64,000 bases of DNA, taken from contig DDIN01000008.1 of NCBI GenBank assembly GCA_002338565.1, positions 747,360 through 811,359 of the forward strand, in the 5' to 3' direction. The DNA comes from Hyphomonadaceae bacterium UBA1849 (GTDB taxonomy: Bacteria > Pseudomonadota > Alphaproteobacteria > Caulobacterales > Hyphomonadaceae). Made by a program: the position numbers and the translations under genes. Shown here piece after piece: positions 15,734 to 24,204 of this stretch (positions are counted from its first letter, which is position 1; the number at the start of each line of letters is the position of its first letter). The notes under the pieces are model-generated. The model did no database searches, was not told the origin of the DNA, and worked only from the letters and a program-made list of their open reading frames with translations.

Positions 15734-17074
15734 GTGACTGAAGATCCCGAACGCAACAGATTTTCCGCCCGTATTGGCCGGAGCATGAAGGTCGGCACCA
15801 ACCTCTCAGGCGCCGCGCTGAAATTCGGCGCGAGCCAGGTGTTTGGCGGATCAGACGATAAGATCGCTGCGGCGCTCGCTTCTGCACTCGGAAACACCAA
15901 GGGCCCGCTTATGAAAGTGGCTCAAATGCTCTCCACCATTCCGGATTTCCTGCCGCCGGAATACGCCAAAGAACTCTCCCAGCTTCAGGCGCACGCACCG
16001 GCCATGGGCTGGCCCTTCGTGAAGCGCCGTATGCGCGCAGAGCTTGGGCCAGACTGGCAATCCAAATTTGCCGAGTTCGGCAAAGAAGCTGCGCATGCCG
16101 CATCGCTCGGTCAGGTACATGAAGCCATGACGCATGACGGTCGCAAGATTGCCTGCAAGCTTCAATATCCGGACATGGCCAGCGCCGTTGAAAGCGATGT
16201 GGGCCAGCTCAAGAACATGATGGGCCTGTTCCGCCGAATGGATGGCTCAATTGATGCGTCCGAGATCGTTGACGAGATTTCCTCCCGCCTGCGTGAAGAG
16301 CTTGATTATGAGCGTGAGCGTAAAGCCATGAAGCTTTATGAGCTGATGCTGGCGGACAAGGATTTTGTCTCTGTGCCGGACCCGGTGGACGAGCTTTCAA
16401 CGTCCCGCCTGCTCACCATGAGCTGGGTCAGCGGTAAACCGCTTCAGGATTTTGAAGACGCACCGCAAGAGGTACGAAACCGGATTGCCGAAATGCTGTT
16501 CTGGACCTGGTGGGGCCCGATGAACGGCTATGGCGTCATCCATGGCGACCCGCATCTGGGCAATTACCAGATCACAGGCGAAGGCACAGGGATCAACCTG
16601 CTCGACTTCGGCTGTATCCGTATCTTCCCGGCAAGCTTTGTTGAAGGCGTTGTTCGCTTGCGTGAAGCCATCCGCGCCGATGATTTTAACGGCTGTATGG
16701 AAGCCTATGACATTTGGGGCTTTAAGAACCTGAACCGTGAGCTCGGTGAGGTCCTGAACGTCTGGGCAAACTTCATTTACGGGCCAATTCTCGATGACCG
16801 CGTGCGCCCGATCGCCGATGGCGTGAAGCCCGGTGAATATGGCCGTAAGGAAGCGTTTGAGGTCCGCCGACTGTTAAAAGAACGCGGGCCTGTCACCATA
16901 CCTGCAGAGTTTGTCTTCATGGACCGAGCCGCTATTGGCCTTGGCGCAGCGTATCTGAGACTGGGTGCAGAGCTGAACTATTATCAGCTCTTCGAAGAGA
17001 GCATTCAGGGCTTTGATGCCAATGCGCTTGCCGCTCGTCAGGCAGAGGCTCTGGCAGAAGTCGGTTTGAGCTAG
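15734..17074 (+). CDS. ABC1/AarF/UbiB-family atypical kinase
   Basis: Member of the ABC1 (COQ8/UbiB) kinase-like family, many of which support ubiquinone synthesis. Family motifs in order: KVAQ in GPLMKVAQMLS (the KxGQ motif with Ala in place of Gly), the Ala-rich loop AAHAASLGQVHEA, the nucleotide lysine in ACKLQYP, the ExD-type helix REELDYERE, the catalytic loop GVIHGDPHLGNYQI and LLDFGCIRIF for the metal-binding Asp. No C-terminal membrane segments are seen, unlike UbiB. The GTG at 15734 follows AAGGAG; a longer frame from 15683 lacks a site. It overlaps the convergent next gene by four bases. Confidence 0.88.
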   Translation: MTEDPERNRFSARIGRSMKVGTNLSGAALKFGASQVFGGSDDKIAAALASALGNTKGPLMKVAQMLSTIPDFLPPEYAKELSQLQAHAPAMGWPFVKRRMRAELGPDWQSKFAEFGKEAAHAASLGQVHEAMTHDGRKIACKLQYPDMASAVESDVGQLKNMMGLFRRMDGSIDASEIVDEISSRLREELDYERERKAMKLYELMLADKDFVSVPDPVDELSTSRLLTMSWVSGKPLQDFEDAPQEVRNRIAEMLFWTWWGPMNGYGVIHGDPHLGNYQITGEGTGINLLDFGCIRIFPASFVEGVVRLREAIRADDFNGCMEAYDIWGFKNLNRELGEVLNVWANFIYGPILDDRVRPIADGVKPGEYGRKEAFEVRRLLKERGPVTIPAEFVFMDRAAIGLGAAYLRLGAELNYYQLFEESIQGFDANALAARQAEALAEVGLS

Positions 17075-18393
17075 TCCTCATTCCCCACCGGGATCGCTTG
17101 TCGAAGCGTATATTCGAAAGCAGGTGAGCCATTGGCGCACCTGCCGGGTGATGTCTGTTCACACAGTGCGCGTCGCCCGAGTACCAGGATCTGGTCCTGA
17201 CCGGGCTCAAAGGTGAACCCCTCAATCTCACCCGTGAAGACTTTCCCATCCAGTGCGGGACACAGCTCTGCCCCTCCCGCCTCACATGGAACTGTACTCA
17301 GATAGGCTGCGGCAGGTTCAGGCGTTTCACCCGTGAAGGGGAGCTCATAGCGGGTGTATAGTTCGCCACCAATCTCACACCGGATTCCCGAACCCTGAGA
17401 CATTGCGTTTGCTGCCCTGTCGCTTCGGTACTCCCCGCCGACAATCTCGCAATTTTCTTCAAAGCTATTGCCTGTTGAAGTCTCTTTCGTTCGGTCCGCA
17501 AACAGACCTGCGATGATCACAAGGCACACAAAACCAACTGAAAGGGGATGACGCTTCAAAAAACGAAGGAGGCGTCTGCGAAGCGGAGGCCAGATCGGCG
17601 CTCGTGGCTTTTTTACCTTCACTTCCGTGACGAGTTCATAGTCCTCAGGCTCGTAATATGGATCTTTCAGATCATGCCCGAAAGCCTCTTTGAACTCGAC
17701 ATAGGCATTGCGGAACATGCTGTCGGACGGAAACTCCGACGACGCATGCCATAAGGACCGAAACACGACGCGGCGACCGATTTCACCTTCGATAAATTTC
17801 CAATACCGCTTCCACTGAAGCGTACCACCGCCGGTGTAGACCGCCTCTAGAGCGGCGAACTCGAAGACATCTACCCCGCCCTCTTCTTCAGGCGAAATGC
17901 GTTCGGCGTGGATTTCAGTTTCTACCGAACGAGCCTCATCATCTGAGAGCTTTCTTATCTTTTCCCGCTCGCCCTGAAAGCGCAGGCGCAAAAGCTCACC
18001 ATTCTCCGCCACCGCAGCAAAATCGGAACCTTCATCATCCCCGTAATAGGACAGAACACGCGTCTGAAAGGTCCGGCTCAGCGCGATAGCCTCTGAAATC
18101 ATCTCCGGCCAATATTGAAACTCGCCGATGCGGTCGAAGCTTTCTGCGACAAACGCCTCAATAATCTCTGGCACTGGATCGTCAGCACCCCGAAACAGGC
18201 TGTCATAATGTGCGCCGAATACAGGGTTTGGCGCCCCGCGCTCAGCCTCACTATCGACGAAATAAAGGCCGCTAGACTGCGACCTGAAAATACAGCAGGT
18301 CTGACGCGCATCCCGCACCAGAACGTCATAGTCCGGAAGATCACGGAGCACAGTTAGTCTTTGTCTGATCACAGCCGAATTATCCTGAAACAC
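17071..18393 (-). CDS. Unknown protein with one membrane segment
   Basis: Not recognised. 440 residues: a soluble acidic N-terminal part of about 275 residues with a central block LQWKRYWKFIEGEIGRR, a basic stretch just before a single membrane segment (about 284-302, LSVGFVCLVIIAGLF) and a periplasmic C-terminal domain of some 135 residues with six or more cysteines (CEIVGG, RCEIGG, PCEAGGAELC, LCEQ, RCANG), which suggests disulphides outside the cytoplasm. Positive charge before the segment fits this orientation. It stands alone, between convergent and divergent neighbours. Confidence 0.68.
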   Translation of the reverse strand: MFQDNSAVIRQRLTVLRDLPDYDVLVRDARQTCCIFRSQSSGLYFVDSEAERGAPNPVFGAHYDSLFRGADDPVPEIIEAFVAESFDRIGEFQYWPEMISEAIALSRTFQTRVLSYYGDDEGSDFAAVAENGELLRLRFQGEREKIRKLSDDEARSVETEIHAERISPEEEGGVDVFEFAALEAVYTGGGTLQWKRYWKFIEGEIGRRVVFRSLWHASSEFPSDSMFRNAYVEFKEAFGHDLKDPYYEPEDYELVTEVKVKKPRAPIWPPLRRRLLRFLKRHPLSVGFVCLVIIAGLFADRTKETSTGNSFEENCEIVGGEYRSDRAANAMSQGSGIRCEIGGELYTRYELPFTGETPEPAAAYLSTVPCEAGGAELCPALDGKVFTGEIEGFTFEPGQDQILVLGRRALCEQTSPGRCANGSPAFEYTLRQAIPVGNED

Positions 18394-18487
18394 AGTCTCA
18401 CAGTGAGCGTAAGGGCGCTCACCTTCGGTGCGAGACTACGTCAAATAGCTGCTATTTCAATATTTTACAGAACGGTCAGCCCCGCCG

Positions 18488-19357
18488 CTATTTCATTTTG
18501 AGACCGTAACGTTTTGCCATAAAGCCGTCGACAACGCGCTTGGGAAGCAATCTCGGCAAAATCCAGTTGGTCAGCTTGTCTGGGACAGGTGCGTAGCGCG
18601 CTTTCGGCTTTTTCGTCGTCAGCGCCGTTTCGACGACGTCCGCGACTTTTTCCGGCGGCAGACCGTCCTTTCCGCCCTGAAGCATGACATCTGCAAAAAT
18701 ACTGAGCGCGAGCCCCCAGCGCGAGCTCTCATAGCGCGCATCTCTGTTAGCATCTTCCGCCTTACCCCAGATCGGCGTCTTCACAGATCCCGGGCCTATA
18801 GCGATTGCGTCGATGTCATAGATGATCAGTTCACGGCGCAGAGAGTCAGTGAAGCTTTCAACCGCATGCTTGGTGGCACAATAAGCGCCTAGGAACGGCG
18901 CGGAGACTTCACCGCCTACGCTGGTGATATTGACGATACGACCTTTAGGCCCTGTACGGGTCTCATCGGTGCCCAGCAGTGGCAACATGGCTTTGGTCAC
19001 GGCCATCAAACCGAATGCGTTCACGTCAAAATGGGCTCGGATTTCATCCATTGGCTGAAGCGCAAGCGGACCCATTTTCGCGATACCCGCATTATTCACC
19101 ACACCATTGAGCGTTCGGCCGGAGAGTGCTTCACGCAGAATAGCTTCCACGGAGGTAATACTGTCATTGCTGGTCACATCGAGACGAACCGCACGGATAC
19201 TCTCATGCGCTGCTTGCAGCTTTCGTGCGTCATCATCTCCGCGCACGCCGGCGAAGACCTTCCAACCTGCACCGGCGAGACCTTCTGCGATTGAGAATCC
19301 AATGCCGGACGACGCTCCGGTGACTAAGACTGTCGGCTCTTCAGATTGATTTTGCAT
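18488..19357 (-). CDS. Short-chain dehydrogenase/reductase
   Basis: Classical SDR of 289 residues: cofactor motif TGASSGIG near residue 14, LDVTS near 59, NNAG near 88, catalytic Ser in NITSVGG near 145 and YCATK near 158. The residue after the second strand is GVRGDDD, with a basic Arg that could favour NADP. A basic C-terminal region (ILPRLLPKRVVDGFMAKRYGLKMK-like) may bring it to the membrane. The substrate cannot be read from sequence. It is separated by 80 bases from the next gene on the same strand. Confidence 0.88.
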   Translation of the reverse strand: MQNQSEEPTVLVTGASSGIGFSIAEGLAGAGWKVFAGVRGDDDARKLQAAHESIRAVRLDVTSNDSITSVEAILREALSGRTLNGVVNNAGIAKMGPLALQPMDEIRAHFDVNAFGLMAVTKAMLPLLGTDETRTGPKGRIVNITSVGGEVSAPFLGAYCATKHAVESFTDSLRRELIIYDIDAIAIGPGSVKTPIWGKAEDANRDARYESSRWGLALSIFADVMLQGGKDGLPPEKVADVVETALTTKKPKARYAPVPDKLTNWILPRLLPKRVVDGFMAKRYGLKMK

Positions 19358-19437
19358 GCAGTATCTACGCGGCGGGTCCCTGTATGGTTCATTCTCAAGC
19401 GCAGTTCTCTGTCACTAAAGCGTGATGGGCCAGAAAA

Positions 19438-19971
19438 TCAGCCTTCTCTTTCTGACTTTCCACCCTCAATGACACGAAACGGAGATACTTTCGGCGGAGT
19501 ACGCTTCGTTCTGTCTTTTGCGCCAGTGGCCTTTGCGGGCGAAGATTCGGACTTCCTGCCGAGATCGACCGCTTTAATTACGGAAAGCTCCGGCTTTTTT
19601 GGTATGACAGGTTCAGCAGGCGGTGGCTCCACGTCGTCATTGAGATCACGAACATTGGGCGTGAAGGTTTTGCCACTCTTCTTCGCTTTCAGCGGTTTTC
19701 GTTGTTTGAAACTGCTGCCGCCTTTTCCGCGGCTCTTTTTATCAAGCTGACGAAGAATTTCGTTCTGAGCCCGGGACAACGCCTCATCGGAGGCGCCCAG
19801 ATTGGGATCATTGAAAGCTGACCCGTATTTATTGAGGCGCTCGTCAATGCCCTCAACAAACTCCTGCTCCCATTCGGAAAGCTCAATACCCTCAGCTTCT
19901 GCGCGTTCAGCAGCCTTGCGCAGCTTTCGCAGCGCTTTGCGTGTTTTTTTTTCGTCAGTATCGCGCGGCAC
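19438..19971 (-). CDS. Small basic hypothetical protein
   Basis: Not recognised. 177 residues starting at a GTG (MPRDTDEKKTRKALRKLRKA). The first 80 residues are a highly charged, probably helical region resembling a coiled coil; the rest is a Lys/Pro-rich disordered tail (KKSRGKGG, KPLKAKKSGK, KPELSVIKA). The composition suggests nucleic-acid contact, but no motif proves it. Divergent from the UrcA-like gene, with a 17-base dyad in the gap. Confidence 0.6.
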   Translation of the reverse strand: MPRDTDEKKTRKALRKLRKAAERAEAEGIELSEWEQEFVEGIDERLNKYGSAFNDPNLGASDEALSRAQNEILRQLDKKSRGKGGSSFKQRKPLKAKKSGKTFTPNVRDLNDDVEPPPAEPVIPKKPELSVIKAVDLGRKSESSPAKATGAKDRTKRTPPKVSPFRVIEGGKSEREG

Positions 19972-20037
19972 GGAGCATCACCCTTTCAGCGCTGACGAAT
20001 TTAGCGGCTTTAAGGAAACATTCCAGAGGGCAGTGCT

Positions 20038-20054
20038 GCATAGATAATCTATGC
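20038..20054. promoter_or_regulatory. 17-base palindrome in a divergent gap
   Basis: GCATAGAT-A-ATCTATGC has perfect eight-base arms around a single central base, the form of a dimeric repressor operator. It sits 67 bases before the GTG of the minus-strand gene and about 137 bases before the UrcA-like gene. No regulator gene is adjacent. Confidence 0.4.
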
Positions 20055-20190
20055 GCAACAGCATACGACCAATGCCCAATTATAGACTTGAGGAATAATA
20101 GTCGTCCTGTACTATGCCCTTAATCCGGCGTTCAAGTCCGGTGTTCTTTTAGGGAGTTTCCGGGATCAACCTCTGTAAGGACACTCTGTT

Positions 20191-20508
20191 ATGAAAAAAG
20201 CATTCGCTTGGGCTTCACTCTTCACCCTCATCGCTGGCGGCGCATATGCGCAGGACTCTATCGACGTAAAAGTCGCTGTCGAGCCTCAGTCTGCCGCTGA
20301 AATCGTAGAAGCGCACCAACTCGTTCTTGATGCTGCACGCACGATCTGCGCTGAAACCGATTTTGAATTTTCAGCTGTTCGGAGCCGCGCTGCTGCAGAG
20401 CGCGCATGCGTCCGTCGCTCTTACGAAGCTGCTGTTGAGCAAGGCCGTGAAATGAACCTTGCTGCATTCACCAACGAAGCTGCACTTGTTGGCACTGAAT
20501 TCGAATAA
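20191..20508 (+). CDS. UrcA-like secreted protein
   Basis: 105 residues with signal peptide (MKKAFAWASLFTLIAGGAYA, cleavage near 20) and a mature helical domain with two cysteines (TICAETD and RACVRRS) spaced as in UrcA proteins. The N-terminal YxxxL motif of UrcA is replaced by VKVAVEPQSAAEI, so membership is looser than for the gene at 14592. Both genes share AAGGACACT as ribosome site and a CCGG hairpin-like element in the leader. Function unknown; periplasmic location is inferred. Confidence 0.72.
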   Translation: MKKAFAWASLFTLIAGGAYAQDSIDVKVAVEPQSAAEIVEAHQLVLDAARTICAETDFEFSAVRSRAAAERACVRRSYEAAVEQGREMNLAAFTNEAALVGTEFE

Positions 20509-20532
20509 GCTGCATTATGTTGCAACTTAAAC

Positions 20533-20565
20533 AAAAATGGCGCGAGTGATCGCGCCATTTTTTAT
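20533..20565. terminator. Bidirectional terminator between the UrcA-like gene and gapR
   Basis: AAAAATGGCGCG-AGTGAT-CGCGCCATTTTTT is a near-perfect 12-base-pair hairpin with T runs in both directions, placed between the stop codons of two convergent genes. Confidence 0.92.
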
Positions 20566-20575
20566 TGCCTGAAAA

Positions 20576-20851
20576 TCAGATCTCGCCGAGCGCAAGCAGA
20601 TAGGTTTCCAGAACCATTTCCTGCTCTTCACGTTCCTGGCGGTCCGTCTTGCGGATTTTAATGATCTGGCGAAGCGCCTTCACATCAAAACCAAAAGCCT
20701 TGGCTTCCGCATAAACGTCTTTAATCTGCTGAGCGACTTCCGTCTTCTCTTCTTCCAGACGCTCGATACGGGCGACCGTCTGGCGAAGCTTTTCCTTGGT
20801 CGCTTCATTCAGCGATTGCATGGATACGTTGGAATACTCTTCGTCTGACAT
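20576..20851 (-). CDS. gapR: Chromosome-associated protein GapR (DUF2312)
   Basis: GapR binds AT-rich, overtwisted DNA ahead of replication and transcription complexes in Caulobacter and stimulates topoisomerases. This 91-residue protein matches the family across its length: RIERLEEEKTEVAQQIKDVY, EAKAFGFDVKALRQIIKIRK and the terminal YLLALGEI. It is two long helices, with the basic face in the second. GGGG precedes the ATG. The lipoprotein hydrolase gene ends just downstream of the shared terminator on the opposite side, only four bases upstream of gapR, so gapR may be read from the TPR-hydrolase transcript as well as from its own promoter. Confidence 0.92.
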   Translation of the reverse strand: MSDEEYSNVSMQSLNEATKEKLRQTVARIERLEEEKTEVAQQIKDVYAEAKAFGFDVKALRQIIKIRKTDRQEREEQEMVLETYLLALGEI

Positions 20852-20854
20852 GAC

Positions 20855-21835
20855 TTACCCCGTTACGTTCAGAAAATCCGATGTCTGCACCGATTCGCCT
20901 CGTGCGAGTCGAGCGATTGTCTCTGCTATAAGCGCTGCTTTCGCGTGGTGAGGCATATGCCCTTCATCATCCAGCGGGACAAGTACAACATGGTCTGGCG
21001 CGTCGCGTCTTAGCCGCGCAGCGTGAAGGCTTGGCTTGATGACCGTGTCATACGTTCCCGAGAATAGAACCACGGGCACATTAAGCTCACGCGGATATCG
21101 CGCCTCCTGCACGCTTAGCTCATCGCGCAGATTAATCAGGTCATGCGCGTTCGCACGGAAATTCGGTGGCCGAAACAGGAGATCCACACCGAGATTTTCA
21201 GCATAGCCTTCGGGTACTGGCGCAGGCGAAAACAGGCTTTCAAGGCTGGAGCGCGCAATATCTGGCCCGACGAGCGGCGCAAACTGAGAGAAGGCATGAC
21301 CGATAGCCGGAATGGATGCGATCTTATTGTACCAGGTGACACCGCCACTGCCCCAGTCATGCGTCACGGGCGCAGAGAGGACGACCCCTCGCGTCAGTTC
21401 AGGATAATCCAGCGCGAACCGAAGCGCGACAGCGCCGCCAAATGAGTGCCCCACGACAACCACAGGCTCGCCGCCACCCGCCTGAACAGCGGCGGCCATA
21501 GCCCGCGCCTGTTCACCTAGTTCGTAAGCGTCTCCAAACCGCCCTGAATAACCATGCCCCGGCCGGTCGACCATGATGAGCTCAACAGGCACATCTTCCA
21601 GATGCGGGGCCAGCGTAAAGCTGAACTCGCGCAAATTGCCGCTCGCTCCATGGATCATCAGAACAGGCTGACCTTCACCGTGACGCACGACATGTAGTTC
21701 TTCGCCTTCAAACGAGACGAACTCTCCGGCGGGCGGATAACGGGCTTCAACGCGGGACGTGTACATGGGCGATGTGATGCAGGCTGAAAGTGACAGGAGC
21801 GCCATAAGCGCGAGAGAAAATCGAAAAGCGGTCAT
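20855..21835 (-). CDS. Alpha/beta hydrolase, predicted lipoprotein
   Basis: An exported alpha/beta hydrolase. From ATG 21835 the N-terminus is a lipoprotein signal (ALMALLSLSAC) with Cys near residue 19, so the enzyme is probably lipid-anchored. The fold markers are VLMIHGASGN near residue 60, VDRPGHGYSG near 90, the nucleophile elbow VVGHSFGGA near 130, and a C-terminal DDEGHMPHH histidine. The starting ATG overlaps nothing but lies five bases after the TPR gene stop, which indicates a two-gene operon. Substrate unknown. Confidence 0.85.
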   Translation of the reverse strand: MTAFRFSLALMALLSLSACITSPMYTSRVEARYPPAGEFVSFEGEELHVVRHGEGQPVLMIHGASGNLREFSFTLAPHLEDVPVELIMVDRPGHGYSGRFGDAYELGEQARAMAAAVQAGGGEPVVVVGHSFGGAVALRFALDYPELTRGVVLSAPVTHDWGSGGVTWYNKIASIPAIGHAFSQFAPLVGPDIARSSLESLFSPAPVPEGYAENLGVDLLFRPPNFRANAHDLINLRDELSVQEARYPRELNVPVVLFSGTYDTVIKPSLHAARLRRDAPDHVVLVPLDDEGHMPHHAKAALIAETIARLARGESVQTSDFLNVTG

Positions 21836-21839
21836 AACC

Positions 21840-22373
21840 TCAGATAGCGCGGCCAAACACTAATGGTTCCAGACGCCTGACCTGCGCACGCGCGCGTTCA
21901 TGGTTTGGATGGATCGCAAGCACTTCACGATACGCTTCAACAGCTTCACGGTTCTGGCCAAGCTGTTCGAACACATTACCGAGCATCAGCCACGCATTGA
22001 AATGGCGCGGCTCGTGGGTGAGCGCTTCATTCAGGTCGAGGATTGCCTGATCATAGGCTTCATCGACAATGAAGAGCATTGCACGCTGAAACCAGGCCTC
22101 GGCAAAATCAGGCTCGACAGCAATCGCCCGATCCAGAAACTCGCGGGAGAGGTCAAAGTCCTGCATTGTCTGAGCGACCATCGCCCGTTCAAGAAGAATA
22201 TCGGCCGTTGCGGACCCGGACTCGCGAAGCGCTGCCGACACATCTGCTTCAAGCTGTTCGGCGGCCGGGCCTTCGGGCGCTCGTCTCAATGCTTCGAACA
22301 TCTCATCAGAGGGGCCACCTGAGGCGGCCACCAGAACAAGTCCGGCAAAAGCTGAGACTAAGGTTGATAACAT
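21840..22373 (-). CDS. TPR-repeat protein, exported
   Basis: 177 residues with an N-terminal signal (MLSTLVSAFAGLVLVAASG) and at least three tetratricopeptide repeats: RAIAVEPDFAEAWFQRAMLF, EALTHEPRHFNAWLMLGNVF and EVLAIHPNHERARAQVRRLE. TPR units mediate protein contacts; the partner may be the hydrolase encoded right behind it. Location in the periplasm is inferred from the signal. It is the first gene of the pair. Confidence 0.82.
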   Translation of the reverse strand: MLSTLVSAFAGLVLVAASGGPSDEMFEALRRAPEGPAAEQLEADVSAALRESGSATADILLERAMVAQTMQDFDLSREFLDRAIAVEPDFAEAWFQRAMLFIVDEAYDQAILDLNEALTHEPRHFNAWLMLGNVFEQLGQNREAVEAYREVLAIHPNHERARAQVRRLEPLVFGRAI

Positions 22374-22508
22374 GAAACGCGTTCTATCCCCGTTACGGCT
22401 TTATCTAACATTGTAGAGCCCACCGCGCCGGTCAATAGACCATGTGGAATGGCGGGAGCCTTTCGCCGTTTCGCGCACACGTTTCGTACAGAATGCCAGA
22501 CATGCGAA

Positions 22509-22537
22509 AGGTGACGAAGCTTTGGGCTTCGTCACCT
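22509..22537 (-). terminator. Hairpin downstream of rpmJ
   Basis: AGGTGACGAAGC-CCAAA-GCTTCGTCACCT is a perfect 12-base-pair stem about 85 bases after the rpmJ stop. The following T run is short (TTTCG), so termination may be weak. Around it, 22374-22621 holds no convincing gene. Confidence 0.6.
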
Positions 22538-22621
22538 GCAATTTCCGGAGCATGTGGTTTCAAAGCAGTGGTCGTGTCCACAATGCTCAGCCAGTCAAAC
22601 AAGCGCCCGTAGGGCAGCTGG

Positions 22622-22747
22622 TTAGCCTTGCTTAGCCTTGAAACGTGGATCAGTTTTGTTGATCACGTAAACGCGACCACGGCGACGCACCACTTTGCAA
22701 TCCCGGTGACGCTCTTTAAGGGCTTTGAGGGAAGACTTAACTTTCAT
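22622..22747 (-). CDS. rpmJ: 50S ribosomal protein L36
   Basis: A 41-residue basic ribosomal protein that is easily missed because of its size. Read on the minus strand it gives MKVKSSLKALKERHRDCKVV, then RRRGRVYVINKTDPRFKAKQ. This is the long, C-minus form of L36: of the four zinc ligands of the classical type only the Cys in RDCKVV remains, as in other alphaproteobacteria. It is transcribed alone, as usual when it is outside the spc operon. Confidence 0.93.
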   Translation of the reverse strand: MKVKSSLKALKERHRDCKVVRRRGRVYVINKTDPRFKAKQG

Positions 22748-22908
22748 GGTTTCTCTGCCGTCGGTTGGTAAAACGAAGCGCGGGAACTACAGGCTTGCCG
22801 CGACAGAGTCAACTGGGGAGTTGCCCTGAAATGCTGCGAAACAGGGTTTGGCAAAGAATACAATTACAGTTATCCATTTCGCGGGGGATATTTTAGGGAT
22901 TACGACCG

Positions 22909-24204
22909 ATGACGAGCCTTATGCTGCGCACTTTCCTGCTGTCCGCAACCGTCGCACTTGCTGCCTGCGAAAGCTCACCTCAATCGGCTGATATCTCTGG
23001 CCCGAGCTCTGCAACACCCGTCTCACCAAGCGTGTCATCCTCGATTGGCGCGTTCGCCAGCTCTGGTCACGCAGGCCTTGATGCCTGGCGCGACGAATTC
23101 GCCGTGCGCGCCCGAAATGCAGGACACCAGATTGAAACAATCCGGTCCATTTTAGAGGGCATTGAGCCGATGAGCGTGTTTCTGGAGCGTAGCTCAGAAG
23201 CCGTGGATCAGGCCGAATTTTCAAAGCCAATCTGGGAATATGTAGATGACACGGTCAGCCAACGACGCCTGACAAACGGCCGTGAACGCCTCGCTGCCGA
23301 TTCCAGCCTGTTCGGCGCACTTGAGACGACTTATGGCGTCCAGCGCGAATACCTCGTCGCTATTTGGGGCATGGAAACCAGCTATGGTGGCTATATTGGC
23401 GATTTCGATGCGCCATCGGCACTCGCCTCCATGGCCGCAGAAGGCCGTCGCCGCAGCTTTGCGGAACGCGAACTTCTCGCCCTGATGACCATTCTGGAAA
23501 ATGGTGACGCCTATCGCCACGAACTGATTGCGGGTTGGGCCGGCGCCATGGGGCAGACCCAGTTCATGCCGACAACTTACGTCGCCCATGCCGTCGACTG
23601 GACAGGTGATGGCACAAAAGACGTATGGCGGGCACGCGCAGACGCGCTTGCATCTGCGGGTAATTATCTCAGTGCTTCAGGCTGGCGCCCGGGCGAACCG
23701 TCTCTGGTTGAAGTCGTTCTACCTCAGAATTTCGATTACGCGCTGGCAAACGGTGTAGATCGCCCAACCCAGTTCTGGCAGCAAATCGGAATCGTTCCAG
23801 CAAACCGTCTGAACCTCGACCCGGCTGGCGTCGGCGAGGCAGAACTCTGGCTTCCTGCTGGCGCAACCGGCCCGGCCTTCCTGCTCTACCCAAACTTCGA
23901 CGTGATCAAGACATATAACCGCGCGGACTCTTACGCGCTGTCTGTCAGCCTGATTGCCGAAGGCGTGAGCGGACGCGGCGCACCAGCTGGCGCATGGCCA
24001 CGCGGTATTGATCGCCTCAGTATTTCTGAAATCGAGCAGCTTCAGGATGCGCTGAACCGCCTTGGATATAATGCAGGCCCTGCAGATGGCATTGCCGGAC
24101 GCGGCACGCGCGGAGCGCTGCAGCGCTTCCAGATTGATCGCGGCATGATGGCGGACGGCTTCCCGACACGCACTGCGCTCGCCGCAGTGCTTGCCGCGAG
24201 CTAG
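22909..24204 (+). CDS. Lytic murein transglycosylase (MltB type) with peptidoglycan-binding domain
   Basis: Outer-membrane lipoprotein that cleaves peptidoglycan glycan strands. It has a lipobox (VALAAC), then an SLT_2/MltB domain with the catalytic Glu in IWGMETSYGG near residue 154 and the downstream AGAMGQTQFMPTTY near 208, and a C-terminal peptidoglycan_binding_1 domain (LQDALNRLGYNAGPADGIAG, near 380-425). Length 431. AGGGA precedes the ATG. Its stop overlaps that of the convergent MFS gene by four bases. Confidence 0.92.
   Translation: MTSLMLRTFLLSATVALAACESSPQSADISGPSSATPVSPSVSSSIGAFASSGHAGLDAWRDEFAVRARNAGHQIETIRSILEGIEPMSVFLERSSEAVDQAEFSKPIWEYVDDTVSQRRLTNGRERLAADSSLFGALETTYGVQREYLVAIWGMETSYGGYIGDFDAPSALASMAAEGRRRSFAERELLALMTILENGDAYRHELIAGWAGAMGQTQFMPTTYVAHAVDWTGDGTKDVWRARADALASAGNYLSASGWRPGEPSLVEVVLPQNFDYALANGVDRPTQFWQQIGIVPANRLNLDPAGVGEAELWLPAGATGPAFLLYPNFDVIKTYNRADSYALSVSLIAEGVSGRGAPAGAWPRGIDRLSISEIEQLQDALNRLGYNAGPADGIAGRGTRGALQRFQIDRGMMADGFPTRTALAAVLAAS

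Noticed and set aside
22494..22613. 39-codon ORF downstream of rpmJ
   Set aside because: No ribosome site and it spans the rpmJ hairpin; nothing supports translation.
22595..22625. tRNA-like D-arm sequence (GGCAGCTGGTTAGCC)
   Set aside because: The flanks cannot form an acceptor, anticodon or T stem and the sequence runs into the end of rpmJ.
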